DNA of 64,000 nucleotides, taken from the NCBI RefSeq assembly GCF_947179115.1, contig NZ_CAMXCI010000001.1, positions 868,001 to 932,000 on the forward strand. Direction: 5' to 3'. Positions 27,169 through 38,527 of the stretch are shown here, one piece after another (within the stretch, counting starts at the first letter, position 1; each line of letters starts with the position of its first letter). This DNA comes from Commensalibacter papalotli. Lineage in GTDB: Bacteria; Pseudomonadota; Alphaproteobacteria; Acetobacterales; Acetobacteraceae. The translations under genes were made by a program, and so were the position numbers. The notes under the pieces are model-generated. The model was not told the DNA's origin and did not search any database. It saw only the letters and a program-made list of their open reading frames with translations.

Positions 27169-28603
27169 CCGTTTTTCCTTTATTTTTATAATTTTTTGCA
27201 TACCAACTGTGAAAAGTTTCTTTGGGTGCTGGCGGCAAATCTCTTTGCCTTCCCCAAGCATTAAGTTTGTTATAAACAACAAAATGTGGCAAATACGATA
27301 AAACCTTATCCCCTGTTTGCACTGCAGTTCGATAAGCCTTGGGGTGGGCTAATAACTTACCCATCGCAGTCATTAAAATTCGCTTTGATAAAGAGAGTTC
27401 TTTTTCATCTGCCAATGTTTCTCGCCAAGCAAAAACCTGTTCATGTAAGTTGATTTTTACAGGACAAACGTTCGTACAACTGCCATTCAAAGTCGATGCA
27501 AAAGGTAAATTCCGATATTTATGCGTATTAAAAGTAGGACTTAAAATTAATCCAATAGGCCCTGCATAAACACTGCCATAACTTAAACCACCACTGCGAC
27601 GAAAAACAGGGCATGTATTCATACAAGCACCACAACGGATACATTTTAATCCTGCTTTGAATTTCTTACTGGCAAGACGGGTTGATCGACCATTATCCAC
27701 CAAAACCACATGCATTTCTCCCCCTTTACGAGGGCCACGAAAATAAGAAGTATATTGCGTGATCGGAGACCCCAAAGCACTGCGTGATAACAGTCGAATA
27801 AAAACTGCCAGATGCTCCATCTTGGGAATAATTTTTTCAATCCCCACCGTCACAATATGCAAAGGCGGCGTATTAGCAGAAAGATCAGCATTCCCCTCGT
27901 TTGTGCAAACCACCACAGCACCCGTTTCAGCAACCAGAAAATTCCCTCCAGTCATTCCTGCATCAGCATTGAGGATATAAGGACGTGTATTTTCCCTTTG
28001 TGTCTCCGCCAAATAGTGAACGTCATTATTCCCCTGCTCAGCATTAAGTGTTTTGACAAACACTTTGGAAACATCGGTTCTGGTTTTATGAACTGCTGGC
28101 ACCACGACATGACTGGGATCTTCATGGTCTAATTGCTGAATTCGTTCTCCTAAGTCTGTCTCAATGACATGAATATCGTTTTCTTCTAGATGCTGGCGTA
28201 ATCTGCATTCTTCACCCAACATTGATTTACTTTTGACCAGTGTCTTGGCATTATGTTCTTTTAAAATATCAGTAATTATCTGATTACTTTGTTGAGCATC
28301 TTTGGCCCAATGCACATGTACGCCGTTGGCCTTGGCATTACGTTCAAACTCTTCTAAATAATCTGCCAAATGATCCAAAGTATGCGATTTAATATCTGAG
28401 GCTAGCTCTCTTAACTCTTCCCATTCAGGAACGAGATGCATTTGCGCATCACGTTTTTTTCGCAAATCCCATAAGCGTTCATCATGCATTTTTTGATGTG
28501 CAGAAGCTGCAATAAAACGGTTGGCGGCTTCTAATTGATCAACAGGCTTGTTACCTTTGATTTTTGCACCTCTTGGTTGAGCTTCGTCTTGTAATGCACT
28601 CAT
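27161..28603 (-). CDS. lutB: L-lactate utilisation iron-sulfur protein LutB
   Basis: 480 residues. The N-terminal LUD domain has GITGANFLVAE-like features (here MTGGNFLVAETGAVV). A ferredoxin-like region has Cys321, Cys324, Cys327 and Cys331 in CIRCGACMNTCP, with Cys376 and Cys380 in CTNVCP, giving two 4Fe-4S clusters. A C-terminal helical part follows. Its start overlaps the lutA stop (ATGA) and its end overlaps lutC, so the three genes form one translationally coupled operon. Confidence 0.93.
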   Translation of the reverse strand: MSALQDEAQPRGAKIKGNKPVDQLEAANRFIAASAHQKMHDERLWDLRKKRDAQMHLVPEWEELRELASDIKSHTLDHLADYLEEFERNAKANGVHVHWAKDAQQSNQIITDILKEHNAKTLVKSKSMLGEECRLRQHLEENDIHVIETDLGERIQQLDHEDPSHVVVPAVHKTRTDVSKVFVKTLNAEQGNNDVHYLAETQRENTRPYILNADAGMTGGNFLVAETGAVVVCTNEGNADLSANTPPLHIVTVGIEKIIPKMEHLAVFIRLLSRSALGSPITQYTSYFRGPRKGGEMHVVLVDNGRSTRLASKKFKAGLKCIRCGACMNTCPVFRRSGGLSYGSVYAGPIGLILSPTFNTHKYRNLPFASTLNGSCTNVCPVKINLHEQVFAWRETLADEKELSLSKRILMTAMGKLLAHPKAYRTAVQTGDKVLSYLPHFVVYNKLNAWGRQRDLPPAPKETFHSWYAKNYKNKGKTDE

Positions 28604-29343
28604 GACAAATCTCCGTTTAAGATCTGAGCAATATGCGCATATTTCAAATTAACCCCCATACGCATCGCACAGCCCTTTTGATGCATTAGACAAGAGCTGT
28701 CTGCAGAAATCACATATTCCGCACCACTGCGATGTTGATCCATGACTTTGTCTTGCCCCATCTTGGCTGAAACCCCTTCTTCAAACACAGAAAAAGTCCC
28801 CCCAAATCCACAACATTCATCTGGACGTTCCAGCTCTACGAATTCTATACCTTTGACTTTTGATAATAAATCTTTGGGTTTTGAGAAAAATGGTTCTCGC
28901 CTTTCAGACATGCTGGCGTGGCGCAATCCTCTTAACGCATTACAATTATAGTGAATAGCTATTTTATGAGAGAAGGTCGCCCACGGAAAAGCATCTGCTT
29001 TTAAAATATCATGTAGAAATTCGACTAAATCATAGGTGTTTTTACGAACATGTTGCACCTCTTTGGTTTGATCAATTGCATCAAAATGATGCCTTACTTG
29101 GTTAGTACAACTGCCAGAAGGCATCACGATATAATCAAACTCGGCAAAATTCTTGACGAATAATTTTTCTGTTTCCGCAGCTTCTTTATGACACCCTGTA
29201 TTGGTCATTGGTTGCCCACAACAGGTCTGATCAAAAGGATAAGTCACATCGACATTAAAACGCTCTAGTAATTTTAAGGTTGATATCCCAACCTCTGGTT
29301 CCAACGCATCCATATAACAAGGGATAAACAACCCAACTTTCAT
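28600..29343 (-). CDS. lutA: L-lactate utilisation protein LutA (CCG-domain)
   Basis: 247 residues with two cysteine-rich CCG domains: TCCGQPM near residue 41 and ECCGFGGTFS near 180, as in heterodisulfide-reductase-like subunits and GlpC/LldE. In Bacillus and other bacteria LutABC lets cells grow on L-lactate. AAAGG lies before ATG 29343. It is the first gene of lutABC, and the promoter should lie in 29344-29475. Confidence 0.93.
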   Translation of the reverse strand: MKVGLFIPCYMDALEPEVGISTLKLLERFNVDVTYPFDQTCCGQPMTNTGCHKEAAETEKLFVKNFAEFDYIVMPSGSCTNQVRHHFDAIDQTKEVQHVRKNTYDLVEFLHDILKADAFPWATFSHKIAIHYNCNALRGLRHASMSERREPFFSKPKDLLSKVKGIEFVELERPDECCGFGGTFSVFEEGVSAKMGQDKVMDQHRSGAEYVISADSSCLMHQKGCAMRMGVNLKYAHIAQILNGDLS

Positions 29344-29475
29344 TATCTTGAACCTTTATTTTTATATATTATTGTGGTCGTTTTATCATCATTCTGAAAA
29401 TTATTCTAATTCAAATAATTGTGCTTTAATAAAAGAAAAAATCGATCATTATTGATTATACAGCTTTTTTAAAAT

Positions 29476-31551
29476 CTATTTTTTTAAGTCAGACAAATAA
29501 CTAAGCACAATATTAGACGTTAAAATCTGTGGTAAAATCTTTGGTTTTCCATAAGCTGGATAGTAAATATATAACGGCACCCCTTCTCTTCCATGCGCCT
29601 TGAGAAAATCACCAATAGATTTATCATACTGCGTCCAGTCCCCAACCATATAGGTAATATGCTGATGTTTAAACGCCTCTTGTACTTTTGTAGAAGACAA
29701 AGCAACTTTATCATTTACCATACAAGTTAAGCACCAAGAAGCCGTCATATTTATAAAAACTGGTTTATGATCCTTCCGTAACAATTCAAGTTTTTGCGCA
29801 GAGTAAGTCATTACATTTTCTTTTAATTGTGTTTCTATTTTACCATTTTGATCATGAACAAAAAAATAAAATCCACCACCGAGTAAACACAAAATAAGCA
29901 CAATTAAAATACCAAAGAAAATCCGAAAGACTCTATAAATCCCTTGCATATAAAGCTGTTGTATTAATCCTATTGCCCAACAAACAAATCCTAGGCCTGT
30001 AAATCCACTGAGTAATACAAAAAAACTCATTGGTTGCTGATGTTGATAAACAACCCAAGCCAACCATAAACAACTAAGCAATAATGGGAACGCTAATAAT
30101 TGTTTTAAAATATCCATCCACAGACCTGGACGTGGTAAGATACGTGCAAAAGAAGGAACGCATGCAAATAAAACATAAGGTAATGCCAACCCTAATCCCA
30201 TACCAACAAAAATCAAAATACTTATCCACAAAGGTGCATTCAATGCCCCTGCGATCGCTATCCCCATAAAAGGAGCCGTACAAGGCGTTGCAACCAAGAC
30301 CGCTAGTAAGCCAGTAAAAAAGTCAGAGGAATACTCTGATGATCTACCTGCTGGACCTGTATTGTTTAATGAAAATTGAACGTTAAATACGCCAAGAAAA
30401 TTCAAAGAAATGACAAAAAGTAACCAGCATAACAAAATAACAAATCCCGCAGATTGAAATTGAAACCCCCACCCTAATTGCGATCCCATCCACCGCAGTC
30501 CTACAAATGCAAATGCCATTATAATAAAACAGCATAAAATGCCTGCTGTATAAGCAATACTGCTCTTATATCGCACGTTTATGTGTTCTTGCCCAATACG
30601 ACTAAGTGATAAGAGTTTCATCGCAATAACAGGAAATACACAAGGCATAAGGTTTAATAAAATTCCACCTAAAAAAGCACTGCCGATCAAAAGAAGTAAA
30701 CTCGTTTGAACAGGCGTTGATAAAGGTGCAACTTTGGCTTGAACCGAAAAATGCTGTATTTGATTTTGGCCATCTTGAATGGCTAAAACACCATGAACAG
30801 GTTGCTGTAATTCTTTTTTAACTGCCAAAGGAATATCTAAGGTTAGCAAACCTGGCTTTACGTAAAGTGTTTGAGATGCAACTTGGTCGATTATACCGCT
30901 TTTTTCTGGCATAAACCATGCTTTGGTTATATGTGCAGGATCAACGCCCTCCTGTTTTACCCATAACTTTCCTGATGAGGTAATATAAACATCCCATGGA
31001 CTTTTTTTTGGTTTTTTCGATAAAGCCTGTTGAATAAGAGAAGCGTCTGGTGAAATAGATGCCTGTCCCTTTGGTAAATCGAAAACAAACTCCCCTTCCT
31101 CTGGGATACAAACATCTGCGCAAACTAACCATCTGGCTTTAACTTTAAAATTTAAATCTTTACCAATCTGATCATCAGGTACCAAAACTTTAAATGGTAA
31201 GATAACGTCTCCTTTATAAATATAAGACATTAAACCATTTTCGGTTAATTGCTCTGGTGACGGCCACATAATTTTGCCTTCTTGAGCACCAGAATTATTT
31301 ATTTGGGCAGAGACCGAGGCAGGTTCCCCCGCATCGCCAGGATTAATCCAATAGGTATGCCACCCAGGTGCCAGTTTAATACGCAACCCCAAAAGCAGTT
31401 CCTTACGGCCATCATAGTGATCACTGTCTGACAAAATAGTCGTTTGATCCTGTTTACTGATAACCGCATCAGTTTCTTTAGCTAAAACAGAATAAGAGCC
31501 CGAGGTAATAAAGCCTATCATCCCAAGAAAAAACAAAAACCAAACACGCAA
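29476..31551 (-). CDS. DsbD/ScsB-like protein-disulfide reductase
   Basis: 691 residues, start TTG 31551 with AAAGGATAG at good spacing. After the signal peptide, an N-terminal periplasmic domain (to about 270) holds a Cys pair in CADVCIPEE. Eight or so membrane helices (about 285-560) include NLMPCVFP and ATPCTAP, the conserved transmembrane cysteines. The C-terminal thioredoxin domain has Cys607-x2-Cys610 (CLTC). The protein moves reducing power from cytoplasmic thioredoxin to the periplasm. The N-terminal CADVCIPEE domain resembles ScsB more than E. coli DsbD, so its partner may be ScsC or a peroxiredoxin rather than DsbC. Confidence 0.87.
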   Translation of the reverse strand: MRVWFLFFLGMIGFITSGSYSVLAKETDAVISKQDQTTILSDSDHYDGRKELLLGLRIKLAPGWHTYWINPGDAGEPASVSAQINNSGAQEGKIMWPSPEQLTENGLMSYIYKGDVILPFKVLVPDDQIGKDLNFKVKARWLVCADVCIPEEGEFVFDLPKGQASISPDASLIQQALSKKPKKSPWDVYITSSGKLWVKQEGVDPAHITKAWFMPEKSGIIDQVASQTLYVKPGLLTLDIPLAVKKELQQPVHGVLAIQDGQNQIQHFSVQAKVAPLSTPVQTSLLLLIGSAFLGGILLNLMPCVFPVIAMKLLSLSRIGQEHINVRYKSSIAYTAGILCCFIIMAFAFVGLRWMGSQLGWGFQFQSAGFVILLCWLLFVISLNFLGVFNVQFSLNNTGPAGRSSEYSSDFFTGLLAVLVATPCTAPFMGIAIAGALNAPLWISILIFVGMGLGLALPYVLFACVPSFARILPRPGLWMDILKQLLAFPLLLSCLWLAWVVYQHQQPMSFFVLLSGFTGLGFVCWAIGLIQQLYMQGIYRVFRIFFGILIVLILCLLGGGFYFFVHDQNGKIETQLKENVMTYSAQKLELLRKDHKPVFINMTASWCLTCMVNDKVALSSTKVQEAFKHQHITYMVGDWTQYDKSIGDFLKAHGREGVPLYIYYPAYGKPKILPQILTSNIVLSYLSDLKK

Positions 31552-31648
31552 TGAAACTATCCTTTGATAAAACTAGGTTTGTCTTTTATATATGAAGATA
31601 ATAATAAATAAGCCATCTGATTCATTATCCTCATACTCATGAATTCTT

Positions 31649-34122
31649 ATGTATAGTATACCAAATATTTCTCTACCTATCCAATCGACACTGCCCAAAC
31701 TTTATGATTATTTAAATCAACATCCAAATGTGATCTTGGTTGCCCCACCTGGAACGGGGAAAACAAGCCTGGTACCTTTGTCTTTACAAGACGCTCAATG
31801 GGTACAAAGTAAAAAGCTGATTATGTTGGAACCACGTCGTATTGCTACCCGAGCAGCAGCAAGACAAATGGCACATTTATCAAATGAAGAAGTCGGAAAA
31901 ACCATTGGTTACCGAACACGTATGGACAAGGCAATCAGTGCCCAGACAAAAATCGAAGTCGTTACCCAAGGCTTATTCCTTAGGCGATTACTCAATAACC
32001 CACTGCTAGAAGATGTTGCTGGAATTATTTTTGACGAAATTCACGAACGCTCTTTGGATGCTGATTTATGCCTAGGGCTATGTCGTAATCTACAAGCTAA
32101 CCTTCGCCCAGATCTGCGTTTAATTGCTATGTCGGCAACTCCGTCTTTAACAAATCTACAAAAAATTCTGCATTGCGATATTATCGAAAGTAAAACGGAT
32201 TACTATCCAATTACGACACACCACCGTAAAAGAGACCTAACCCATATCAGAGACCTTTCTTCAGTGATGGCAGCTCAAATTACCGAAGCTTATCACTCTG
32301 AGAAAGGCAATATTCTGGCTTTCTTACCAGGTGCTGGCGAAATCCATAAAACGATCAATCTGCTTTCTTTGCCAAATGCAGAAATTTTACCACTTTACGG
32401 AGATTTACCCGCCACCGAGCAAGATAAAGCCTTGCGACCAGCCTCTGATCAAACACCACGTCGGATTGTTTTAGCCACTTCTATTGCAGAAACTTCTTTA
32501 ACCGTTCCTGGCGTTCGCATCGTTATTGATGGTGGGTATCGCAGAATGCCTCAGCTAAACGCTGATACAGGGTTAACCCGTCTACAAACGCAGCGTATTT
32601 CCAAAGCTGCTGCGACACAACGCGCAGGACGTGCTGGACGTGAAGGCGAAGGGGTTGTTTACAAATTATGGACACAAGCCACCGAACGCAGCCTGCCTTT
32701 ACATGATCGCCCTGAAATATTAGAGGCCGAGCTCAGTGAGTTTTTACTTGTTTGTCAAACATGGTCGGATATTATGGGGATCGAAATCTCGGATATTCCT
32801 TTTCCTGACAAGCCTTCTCTCGGTGTTATGGAAGCAGCCAAAGAGCTTTTAATCCTGTTGGGATGCCTTGATCATAAAGGTCATATAACCAAATTTGGAC
32901 ATAAGGTCGCACAATTTGGAGCACATCCACGCCTTGCTTGCATGATGCTAAGTGCCAGATCTAACGAAGAAAAAGCATTAGCAGCAGATATTGCATCTTT
33001 ATTAGAAGAACGAGATCCATTACGTCATGAAGAGCCAGCTTCGGTGGATATCAAACTTCGCTTTGCTTGGTTGCACCAACCTCCAATCTCAAGAAATGAT
33101 CAAGGGCTATGGCATCGCATCCGTAAAATTAATCAAGATTATCGTAAAAGATTACAAATCTCTGCAATGCAACCCCCAGCAATAGATCCTGCTTTATTAA
33201 TTTGTGCTGCTTTTCCTGATCGTTTGGCGCAAAGGCGCAGTGAAATTGGCTCTTTTAGACTTGCTGGAGGAGGTGCTGCCCATTTATCACCTCAAGATCC
33301 TTTTGCCAAAGAAGGTCTGTTGGCGGTTGCCAGTGTGCATGTACATAAACGCACAAATATTTGTTTGGCTTTCCCTGTTAAAATACAAGCCCTTTCCAGC
33401 TTTATTGAACAAAGATCTGAAATTGAACAAGAAACAACCTTAGATACCAACAGTGGTAAAGTCATTATCAGAGAACGCCTTAAATTTGGCAGGCTTACAT
33501 TACAAGACCGCAATATCATTGCCTCCACCAAAGAGGCCATTCCTGTTTTATTCAGTTATATCAAAAATAATCTATCCAAAACCTTAAACTGGGATGAACA
33601 AAGCAAACAATTGCTAGCTCGATATCAAATTGCACAATCACAATTTTCTTTTGAATCCTTACCTGATTTATCAGAAAAAGCGCTTATTGAGAATTGTGAA
33701 GCGTGGTTGTTACCTTGGATGAATGGACTAACTTGTCTTAACGAAGTAAAACAACTTAATGTTGCTGATATGCTTGAAGCCTATCTGGGATATACAGTTT
33801 GCAAAGATTTAAATCAGCTCTTACCTAAAGCGATATCATTAAATAATCATAAAATTTATATTGATTACACTCAGGCTGTACCTGTGGTCTCTGCACCAGC
33901 AAAATATTTTTTTGGATTAAATATCACCCCTACCATTGCAAAAGGAAAAATTGCATTGCAATGTTGTTTATTATCGCCTGCTAATCGCCCCCAAGCGATT
34001 ACAAGTGATCTACAACGTTTTTGGCATGAAGGATGGAAAGATATGAGAAAAGATATGAAAGGAAGATATCCAAAACATCACTGGCCGGAAAACCCTGCTA
34101 TTGCCTCAGAGCATAAATCTTG

Positions 34123-34123
<1 letters not shown>
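31649..34123 (+). CDS. hrpB: ATP-dependent RNA helicase HrpB
   Basis: DEAH-box helicase, 824 residues. Walker A is GTGKT at 35-39, motif II is DEIH at 129-132, SAT is motif III, and QRAGRAGR is motif VI near 325. The C-terminal HrpB-specific domain is present to full length. The cellular role in most bacteria is unclear. Its stop overlaps the next start (TGATG), so the protease downstream is probably translated from the same mRNA. Confidence 0.94.
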
Positions 34124-35379
<1,256 letters not shown>

Positions 35380-35616
35380 TTATTTTCACCTCCCCCTCAT
35401 CTTAATTTAACAAAAAAGTGTATATACAACATCTTTGATCCAGATGATGTTAAATATTGTGTCGTCTATGCACACAAGCAAAAGTAAATGAAGTACGTAT
35501 GTTTTTTCCATATAGTATTTTCATCTTATATTTATTAGCTTGGTATCTTAATTCACTAACCAACGATTAACTATCGTTTCAACCTTAATTTTTCCCCCAT
35601 TTTTGGAGACAGGCTG

Positions 35617-36711
35617 ATGCGTTTTTTATTTAAAGACCCTTCCTTTGTAGTATTATCAAAACAGACTCAAAAATTTAAAATCTCTTTTCTATCTATGGGT
35701 TTTTTTTGCGCATTAGCACCTCATAGCTATGCTAAAATAACACAAGATTACTCTGCAATTACACCTGTTCCGTCAACAAATGCAGCAACTGACAGCACTG
35801 TACTAAACAAGCCGTCTAATGTAAGTATTCTTGATATTCAAAGATACACAGGATCCTTACTTTCACCATCAGGCGCTGTGACCCAGGCAGGATCTTTGAT
35901 GATAGAACCATATTTCCAATCAACCATTAGCCGTGGTGGTTATTTAAATGATGGTCGCGTCAGAAGCAATAAACATAGAACCGATTCTGCTGATAGTTTT
36001 ATTTTGGTGAAATATGGTATCACCAATAACCTGAGCGTTCAGGTCACCCCACAAGTCAACTATTACTGGAACGGCAGAACTACAGCAAGTACGGTGCATT
36101 TTTCTGATTTGCCTGTTGAATTACAATATCGTTGGATTGACCAAAATAACAAAAAATACATTCCCAGTTTTACTACCTATTTAGGTATGAATTTTCCAAC
36201 AGGAGATTATACTAACCTAGGTAGAGCTCTTGATGCAGCAGGAAGTGGCTCTTATGCTCTGAGATTCGGAATACAGTCACAAGCGGCATATGATATCAAT
36301 AATCATGCCTTACGCGTTAGATTATGGGGGGTTGCTAGAAAACCTCTCACTTCAGCAAATATACGTGATATCAGCAGCTATGGAACAGACGATGGCTATA
36401 AGGGAAATGCTAAATCTGGCCTCTTTGGAAACTGGGGATTCTCTTTGGAATATGGAATTACCAAAGAATGGGTTTTGGCTTTTGACTTTCAATATGATTG
36501 GGCAAAAGGTACTCGGATGAGAGGTGCTTATACAAATGGTCCATTCGAACGTTACGTAAGTGCAGCTTCTCATGATATTCAGATTGCGCCTGCTATTGAA
36601 TATAACTGGACACCAACAATGGGTGTAATTGTGGGCGCAGCACTAACTGTGGATGGTCATAATACAAATGATTTTGTGCAACCTCAATTCGCAGTAAACT
36701 TTGCTTTTTAG
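35617..36711 (+). CDS. outer-membrane beta-barrel protein, paralogue 1 (MetA-pathway/transporter-like)
   Basis: 364 residues, with GGAGACAGG before ATG 35617. The signal peptide ends near SYA-KIT, followed by a Thr/Ser-rich stretch. About residues 85-364 show alternating aromatic strands, and the protein ends in VNFAF with the terminal Phe typical of barrels inserted by BamA. The overall look is of the phenol MetA-degradation/transporter-like barrel family. The next gene is a close paralogue. A terminator separates them, so each has its own promoter. Confidence 0.78.
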   Translation: MRFLFKDPSFVVLSKQTQKFKISFLSMGFFCALAPHSYAKITQDYSAITPVPSTNAATDSTVLNKPSNVSILDIQRYTGSLLSPSGAVTQAGSLMIEPYFQSTISRGGYLNDGRVRSNKHRTDSADSFILVKYGITNNLSVQVTPQVNYYWNGRTTASTVHFSDLPVELQYRWIDQNNKKYIPSFTTYLGMNFPTGDYTNLGRALDAAGSGSYALRFGIQSQAAYDINNHALRVRLWGVARKPLTSANIRDISSYGTDDGYKGNAKSGLFGNWGFSLEYGITKEWVLAFDFQYDWAKGTRMRGAYTNGPFERYVSAASHDIQIAPAIEYNWTPTMGVIVGAALTVDGHNTNDFVQPQFAVNFAF

Positions 36712-36716
36712 TGATG

Positions 36717-36764
36717 AAAACAACTCAAAAGATCAATGTTTTTCTCTAGAGTTGTTTTTATAAT
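36717..36764 (+). terminator. terminator between the two barrel paralogues
   Basis: A 10-base-pair stem (36717-36726 with 36749-36758) with further A/T pairing inside the loop, followed by a T-rich tail, six bases after the stop codon. Confidence 0.8.
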
Positions 36765-36888
36765 ATCCCATCCATTATTAATTTTGTCTTAACCTATAAT
36801 AAAATACTTTTTTAACAGGATTATTAGACGAAAAAACAATATCAATATCAAGTCAACTTACAGATTAACGTTGACTAAGGATCCTTAT

Positions 36889-37899
36889 ATGAAACATGCA
36901 TATTTTACAAAATACTATTACCTTTTAAACATTTGTATTTTTGCATGGATCTTTTACCAATCATTATCACATGCTAATGCTCAAGTTATCCCGCCATCTC
37001 AACAAACAACAAATATTTTAGATGAGCAACGCTATACTGGATCTTTACTATCACCATCTGGTGCTATGGCCAAAGCTGGTCTTTGGGCAATTGAGCCTTA
37101 TGCTCAAATGACTATCAGTCGTGGTGCCTATCAAGCCAATGGAAATGTTAAAAATAATCAACACAGAACTGATAATTTTATTAATTTCACCTTGGTTAAA
37201 TACGCTGTTACCAATCATTTCTCTGTACAAAGTACCCCTCAAATTCGCTATGCGTGGAATGGACATACAACATCAAGCAGCCTTCATTTCGCAGACTTAC
37301 CTATAGAGTTTCAATATCGCATTCTTGATCAAATTCGCGGAACTTTGCAACCCAATGTAACCGCGATATTGGGCATGACGTTCCCAACAGGAAACTATTC
37401 TAATTTAGGACGAGCTCTGGACGGCGCTGGTAATGGAACCTACGCATTACGTTTTGGCTTACAATCCCAAGCAGCTTATAAAGTTTTTAACCGTGCTTTT
37501 CGCGTTCGTGTTTGGGGGGTTGGAAGGCAGCCATTGAATTCTGTTAATATTAAAAACATCAGTAACTATGGGACTTCCTTAGGATATAGAGGAAATGCAA
37601 GACCTGGATTATTTGGAAATACGGGCTTTTCTCTTGAATATGGCCTAAATAAAAAATGGCTTCTTTCTTTTGATTTTGTCTATGATTGGGCCAAAGGAAC
37701 CAGAATAAGGGGCACAGATAAACACGCTATTTATAACCGCCATATTACAGGGGCTTCTCATGATGTTCAAATTGCACCTGCCATTGAGTATAACTGGTCA
37801 CCCACAATCGGCGTTATTGTTGGCTCTGCTTTAACTGTAAATGGTCATAATACAAATGATTTTATACAACCTCAATTTGCGATTATGATGTTGTTTTAG
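36889..37899 (+). CDS. outer-membrane beta-barrel protein, paralogue 2
   Basis: 336 residues from ATG 36889, with AAGGA upstream; an in-frame TTG at 36871 is less likely. The signal peptide ends near ANA-QVI. It matches the preceding protein along nearly its whole length. Shared landmarks are RYTGSLLSPSGA near the start, FPTGxYxNLGRALDxAGxGxYALRFG in the middle, and HNTNDFxQPQFA at the end. It ends in a C-terminal Phe. The two likely arose by tandem duplication and diverged. The ligand is unknown. Confidence 0.78.
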   Translation: MKHAYFTKYYYLLNICIFAWIFYQSLSHANAQVIPPSQQTTNILDEQRYTGSLLSPSGAMAKAGLWAIEPYAQMTISRGAYQANGNVKNNQHRTDNFINFTLVKYAVTNHFSVQSTPQIRYAWNGHTTSSSLHFADLPIEFQYRILDQIRGTLQPNVTAILGMTFPTGNYSNLGRALDGAGNGTYALRFGLQSQAAYKVFNRAFRVRVWGVGRQPLNSVNIKNISNYGTSLGYRGNARPGLFGNTGFSLEYGLNKKWLLSFDFVYDWAKGTRIRGTDKHAIYNRHITGASHDVQIAPAIEYNWSPTIGVIVGSALTVNGHNTNDFIQPQFAIMMLF

Positions 37900-38129
37900 T
37901 CATCTTTTCTATTTCAACTATATTAATATTATGATTATAAAATTTAATGGTTACTTTTAGTCTGTATTATTTAGCATCTTACTCTTTTACTATTGATATA
38001 AACCAAACAGAAAATGTAAAACTTGGACTATAGCTAATAGTGGTTATAAATATAATTTAGGTCTAATTTGAACAAATTTGTAAAATCCTATGATTATTTT
38101 TAAAGATTAAAATATCCCAATAATGATTT

Positions 38130-38522
38130 CTAAGCCAAAAAAACGAGTGCTGAACGCCTTTGAGAACGAATAACTACAATTGCATTTTGCCGAAATTTCC
38201 TAGCGAGTAATATTGCTTTTGATACAGGAATATTCACCATAAAAAGAGGCTCTGAAATCTCTTTTAACGAACCTGTTCCTGTAAAATATTCGTAGTGATA
38301 TAAATATTGCTCTAACTTTTGCATCATACGCATATTCCATCCCAAGGGTTTTAATCTTCCCCCTGGATTATATGTACTCAACATGACCAATATCGATTTA
38401 TTTAGATGTCTAGGAATGCCTTTAGGGTAATGACCAATTTGACTTACAACAGATCCAGCCTGGTAAATACTCTGCCTATATGCAACATTTATTTTTGCTG
38501 TGGGAGGCAAAATACCCGCCAT
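38130..38522 (-). CDS. DUF3293-family protein
   Basis: 130 residues, soluble. The STYNPGG segment near residue 50 and the C-terminal part from about 90 (EPLFMVNIPVSKAILLARKF followed by RQNAIVV) match the pattern of DUF3293 proteins (TAxNP ... EPSLLV ... A..LAxxFGQNA). The function is unknown. It starts five bases after rodA and is probably the last gene of the rod-shape operon. Confidence 0.68.
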   Translation of the reverse strand: MAGILPPTAKINVAYRQSIYQAGSVVSQIGHYPKGIPRHLNKSILVMLSTYNPGGRLKPLGWNMRMMQKLEQYLYHYEYFTGTGSLKEISEPLFMVNIPVSKAILLARKFRQNAIVVIRSQRRSALVFLA

Positions 38523-38527
38523 ATTCT

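Noticed and set aside
27169..27282. N-terminal extension of LutC
   Set aside because: It lies inside the end of lutB, and the ATG overlapping the lutB stop is the typical coupled start.
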